NCBI RefSeq assembly: GCF_009753675.1 | Contig: NZ_WQLV01000005.1 | Location: forward strand, 186,001 to 250,000 | Source of the DNA: Parasedimentitalea huanghaiensis | GTDB taxonomy: Bacteria > Pseudomonadota > Alphaproteobacteria > Rhodobacterales > Rhodobacteraceae | DNA length: 64,000 bases | Direction: 5' to 3' | Part shown: positions 62,488 to 64,000 of the stretch, piece by piece | Layout: each line of letters begins with the position of its first letter | How positions within the stretch are numbered: the stretch's first letter is position 1 | Notes under the pieces: generated by a model | What the model saw: the letters and a program-made list of their open reading frames with translations, nothing else | The model's database searches: none | What the model was told of the DNA's origin: nothing | Program-made: the position numbers and the translations under genes

Positions 62488-64000
62488 TTTTGACCTTTCA
62501 GACGCAGCCCGTTGGTGAGTACGATCAGCGACGAAGAGGACATCAGCAATGCCGCGATCAAAGGATTGAGCATTCCACACAGGGCCAGTGGAACGGTGAT
62601 GACGTTATAAACCGTTGCAAACCAAAGGTTCTGTTTGATCAGCTGACTGGCCTGACGGGCCAGAACAATGGCGTCGGTGATCAGGCAGAGACGGGGTTGC
62701 AGCAATAGGATATCAGCAGCGACCTGAGCAATTTGTGTTGCACCTGAAAATGAAGCTGAAACCGAGGCTCCACCCAACGCCGCACTATCGTTGATACCGT
62801 CGCCAACCATCAGGGCGGTAGTGTTCCCAGATTGCAGTGTTTGAACAACCTGCAATTTGTCCTTTGGTTTCTGTTCGCCCAGCCAATCGGAAAAGCCCTG
62901 TTCCTGGGCAAAACGTTTTACGGCAAGTTTGGTATCACCAGACAGCAGCGTAACGGGTAGGGATAGCTTGCTGGTCTGCGCTAGGAAGACACCCAAATCC
63001 GCACGGGGGGCCTCGTCAAAGGTGATCTGTTCAATCTCCCCCGAAGGGGCGCGATACCAAAGCGACGGCTTTTCCTGCTCCTTGGTTTGTGCGCCGGTAA
63101 ATTCTGCAGAACCAAGACGGGCGCCACTTGGCGCTTCGACTCCTTGCCCTTGAACTTCAACCGCGCCAGTGACAGCCGCTACGCTATGTTCGCCCATCAA
63201 GGCACGGGCCAGTGGATGTTGGCTGGAGGCAGCAAGGCTCCGTGCGTTATTCAGGACCGACACATCAAGACCGGTTGTAACAGTGAGGGTTGGGTTTGAT
63301 GCAGTTCCGGTTTTGTCGAGGTATATGTGTTCGACCGCACCGAGAGTTTCCAATGCGTCACCCGACTTCACCACAACACCCGCGCGCATGAGCAAGTTAA
63401 CTGCCCGGGTTGTCACTGCCGGGGTTGCCAGACCCGCAGCGCAGGGGCATGTGACGACCAATACAGCGACAGCGATCATCAGCGCATCTGCAAAGCTTGC
63501 GCCCAATGCAAAATACCACAGCAAAAATCCAATTCCGCCGCCGCCCAGAACCAGTGGAATATATCCAGCGGCAAAACGGTCTGAGAGTTTTTGCATTGCC
63601 CCTTTATGTGCCACGACATCATCAACCAGTTGCGCCATCTGCCCGATATAGGCTGCGTCTCCAACCCGGGTGACCTGTATTTCTGCGGGCCCGGTTTGCA
63701 ACACTGCACCGGCTGCTATTTCAGATCCTTTGATGGCGCAGCGTGGCAGAGTCTCACCGGTAAGGATGCTTTCATCCAGCTCTACTTGTTGACTTAGAAG
63801 GACACCGTCAGCGGGCACGCGTTCCCCAGATGCAACAAGAACCCGGTCGCCAGAGCGTAATGCGTCTGCGGGAATGTCGACCGTGGTGTTGTCTGGTTCC
63901 ATGCGATGGGCAGTGATCTCCATCAGTGTTCGTAAATTTCCAGCAGCATCCCCAGAACGCCGCCGCAACGATTGTTCCAACACTCGGCCAATCAACAAGA
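62484..64000 (-). CDS. ccoI: Copper-translocating P-type ATPase CcoI/FixI (partial)
   Basis: About 505 C-terminal residues are present; the N-terminus lies beyond the right edge. Visible are the actuator motif LTGETLPR, CPC in the membrane helix (VLVVTCPCAAGLATP), phosphorylation site DKTGTASNP, and the hinge MVGDGINDSAALGGASVS. FixI/CcoI supplies copper for cbb3 oxidase assembly. The DKTGTA-S variant differs from the usual DKTGTLT. It is coupled to ccoS, so this is the end of a ccoGHIS-type operon running leftwards. Confidence 0.95.
   Translation of the reverse strand, partial: LLIGRVLEQSLRRRSGDAAGNLRTLMEITAHRMEPDNTTVDIPADALRSGDRVLVASGERVPADGVLLSQQVELDESILTGETLPRCAIKGSEIAAGAVLQTGPAEIQVTRVGDAAYIGQMAQLVDDVVAHKGAMQKLSDRFAAGYIPLVLGGGGIGFLLWYFALGASFADALMIAVAVLVVTCPCAAGLATPAVTTRAVNLLMRAGVVVKSGDALETLGAVEHIYLDKTGTASNPTLTVTTGLDVSVLNNARSLAASSQHPLARALMGEHSVAAVTGAVEVQGQGVEAPSGARLGSAEFTGAQTKEQEKPSLWYRAPSGEIEQITFDEAPRADLGVFLAQTSKLSLPVTLLSGDTKLAVKRFAQEQGFSDWLGEQKPKDKLQVVQTLQSGNTTALMVGDGINDSAALGGASVSASFSGATQIAQVAADILLLQPRLCLITDAIVLARQASQLIKQNLWFATVYNVITVPLALCGMLNPLIAALLMSSSSLIVLTNGLRLKGQK

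Overview
The window looks like chromosome of a marine alphaproteobacterium of the Roseobacter group (Rhodobacterales). Pointers to this are the order xseA / ftsY / DMT permease / yciB, the neighbours lysC-ptsP, a SAM-II riboswitch in front of metZ, several TRAP/ABC uptake operons, a ccoI-ccoS pair and the general protein similarity. Genes are dense, often coupled by ATGA or TGATG overlaps. I saw no tRNA, rRNA, CRISPR array, insertion sequence or prophage.

Region 1 (1-13.8 kb) is mostly housekeeping: the end of xseA, a secreted hypothetical, a broken alkB-like gene, ftsY, a DMT permease, yciB, a GST, riboswitch-controlled metZ, folE2, trkH, lysC and ptsP. Region 2 (13.8-23 kb) is a catabolic operon for aerobic CoA-dependent anthranilate (2-aminobenzoate) degradation with its own MarR regulator. 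It is followed by a D-serine dehydratase-like protein that has lost its catalytic lysine. Region 3 (23-32.6 kb) has a PPOX / DUF1348 pair behind TetR-type operators without an adjacent regulator, then an RpiR regulator divergent from a TRAP transporter operon. That operon also encodes an M81 (MlrC-like) hydrolase, a DSD1-fold dehydratase, a KdgK-like kinase and a RidA protein. Together they read as a pathway for an N-substituted 2-amino-2-deoxy-sugar acid (glucosaminate-like) that ends at KDPG.

Region 4 (32.7-37.5 kb) is a FecBCD-type metal-chelate importer with a methyltransferase in the same operon, preceded by a perfect 18-bp palindrome, then cutC. Region 5 (37.6-49 kb) has nadABC between two paralogous hybrid histidine kinases, one of which is preceded by a periplasmic solute-binding protein. 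A WYL regulator, a large inverted repeat, a PII-like (YqfO-insert) protein and an EamA permease are also here. Region 6 (49-57.7 kb) is accessory: two LysR regulators, VOC and GST enzymes, a trimethylamine/dimethylglycine-dehydrogenase-type flavoprotein with a TetR regulator and twin operators, an ABC binding-protein relic and a frameshifted NmrA-type gene.

Region 7 (57.8-64 kb) is an NsrR-type regulator divergent from a CuA subunit, a heme-copper catalytic subunit lacking the active-site tyrosine, a SenC/SCO protein, a membrane protein and a NirC/FocA channel. This order matches the norSY-senC-orf1 arrangement described for ammonia oxidisers and points to NO reduction rather than oxygen respiration. 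It ends tail to tail with ccoS and the start-truncated ccoI of the cbb3 oxidase assembly operon.
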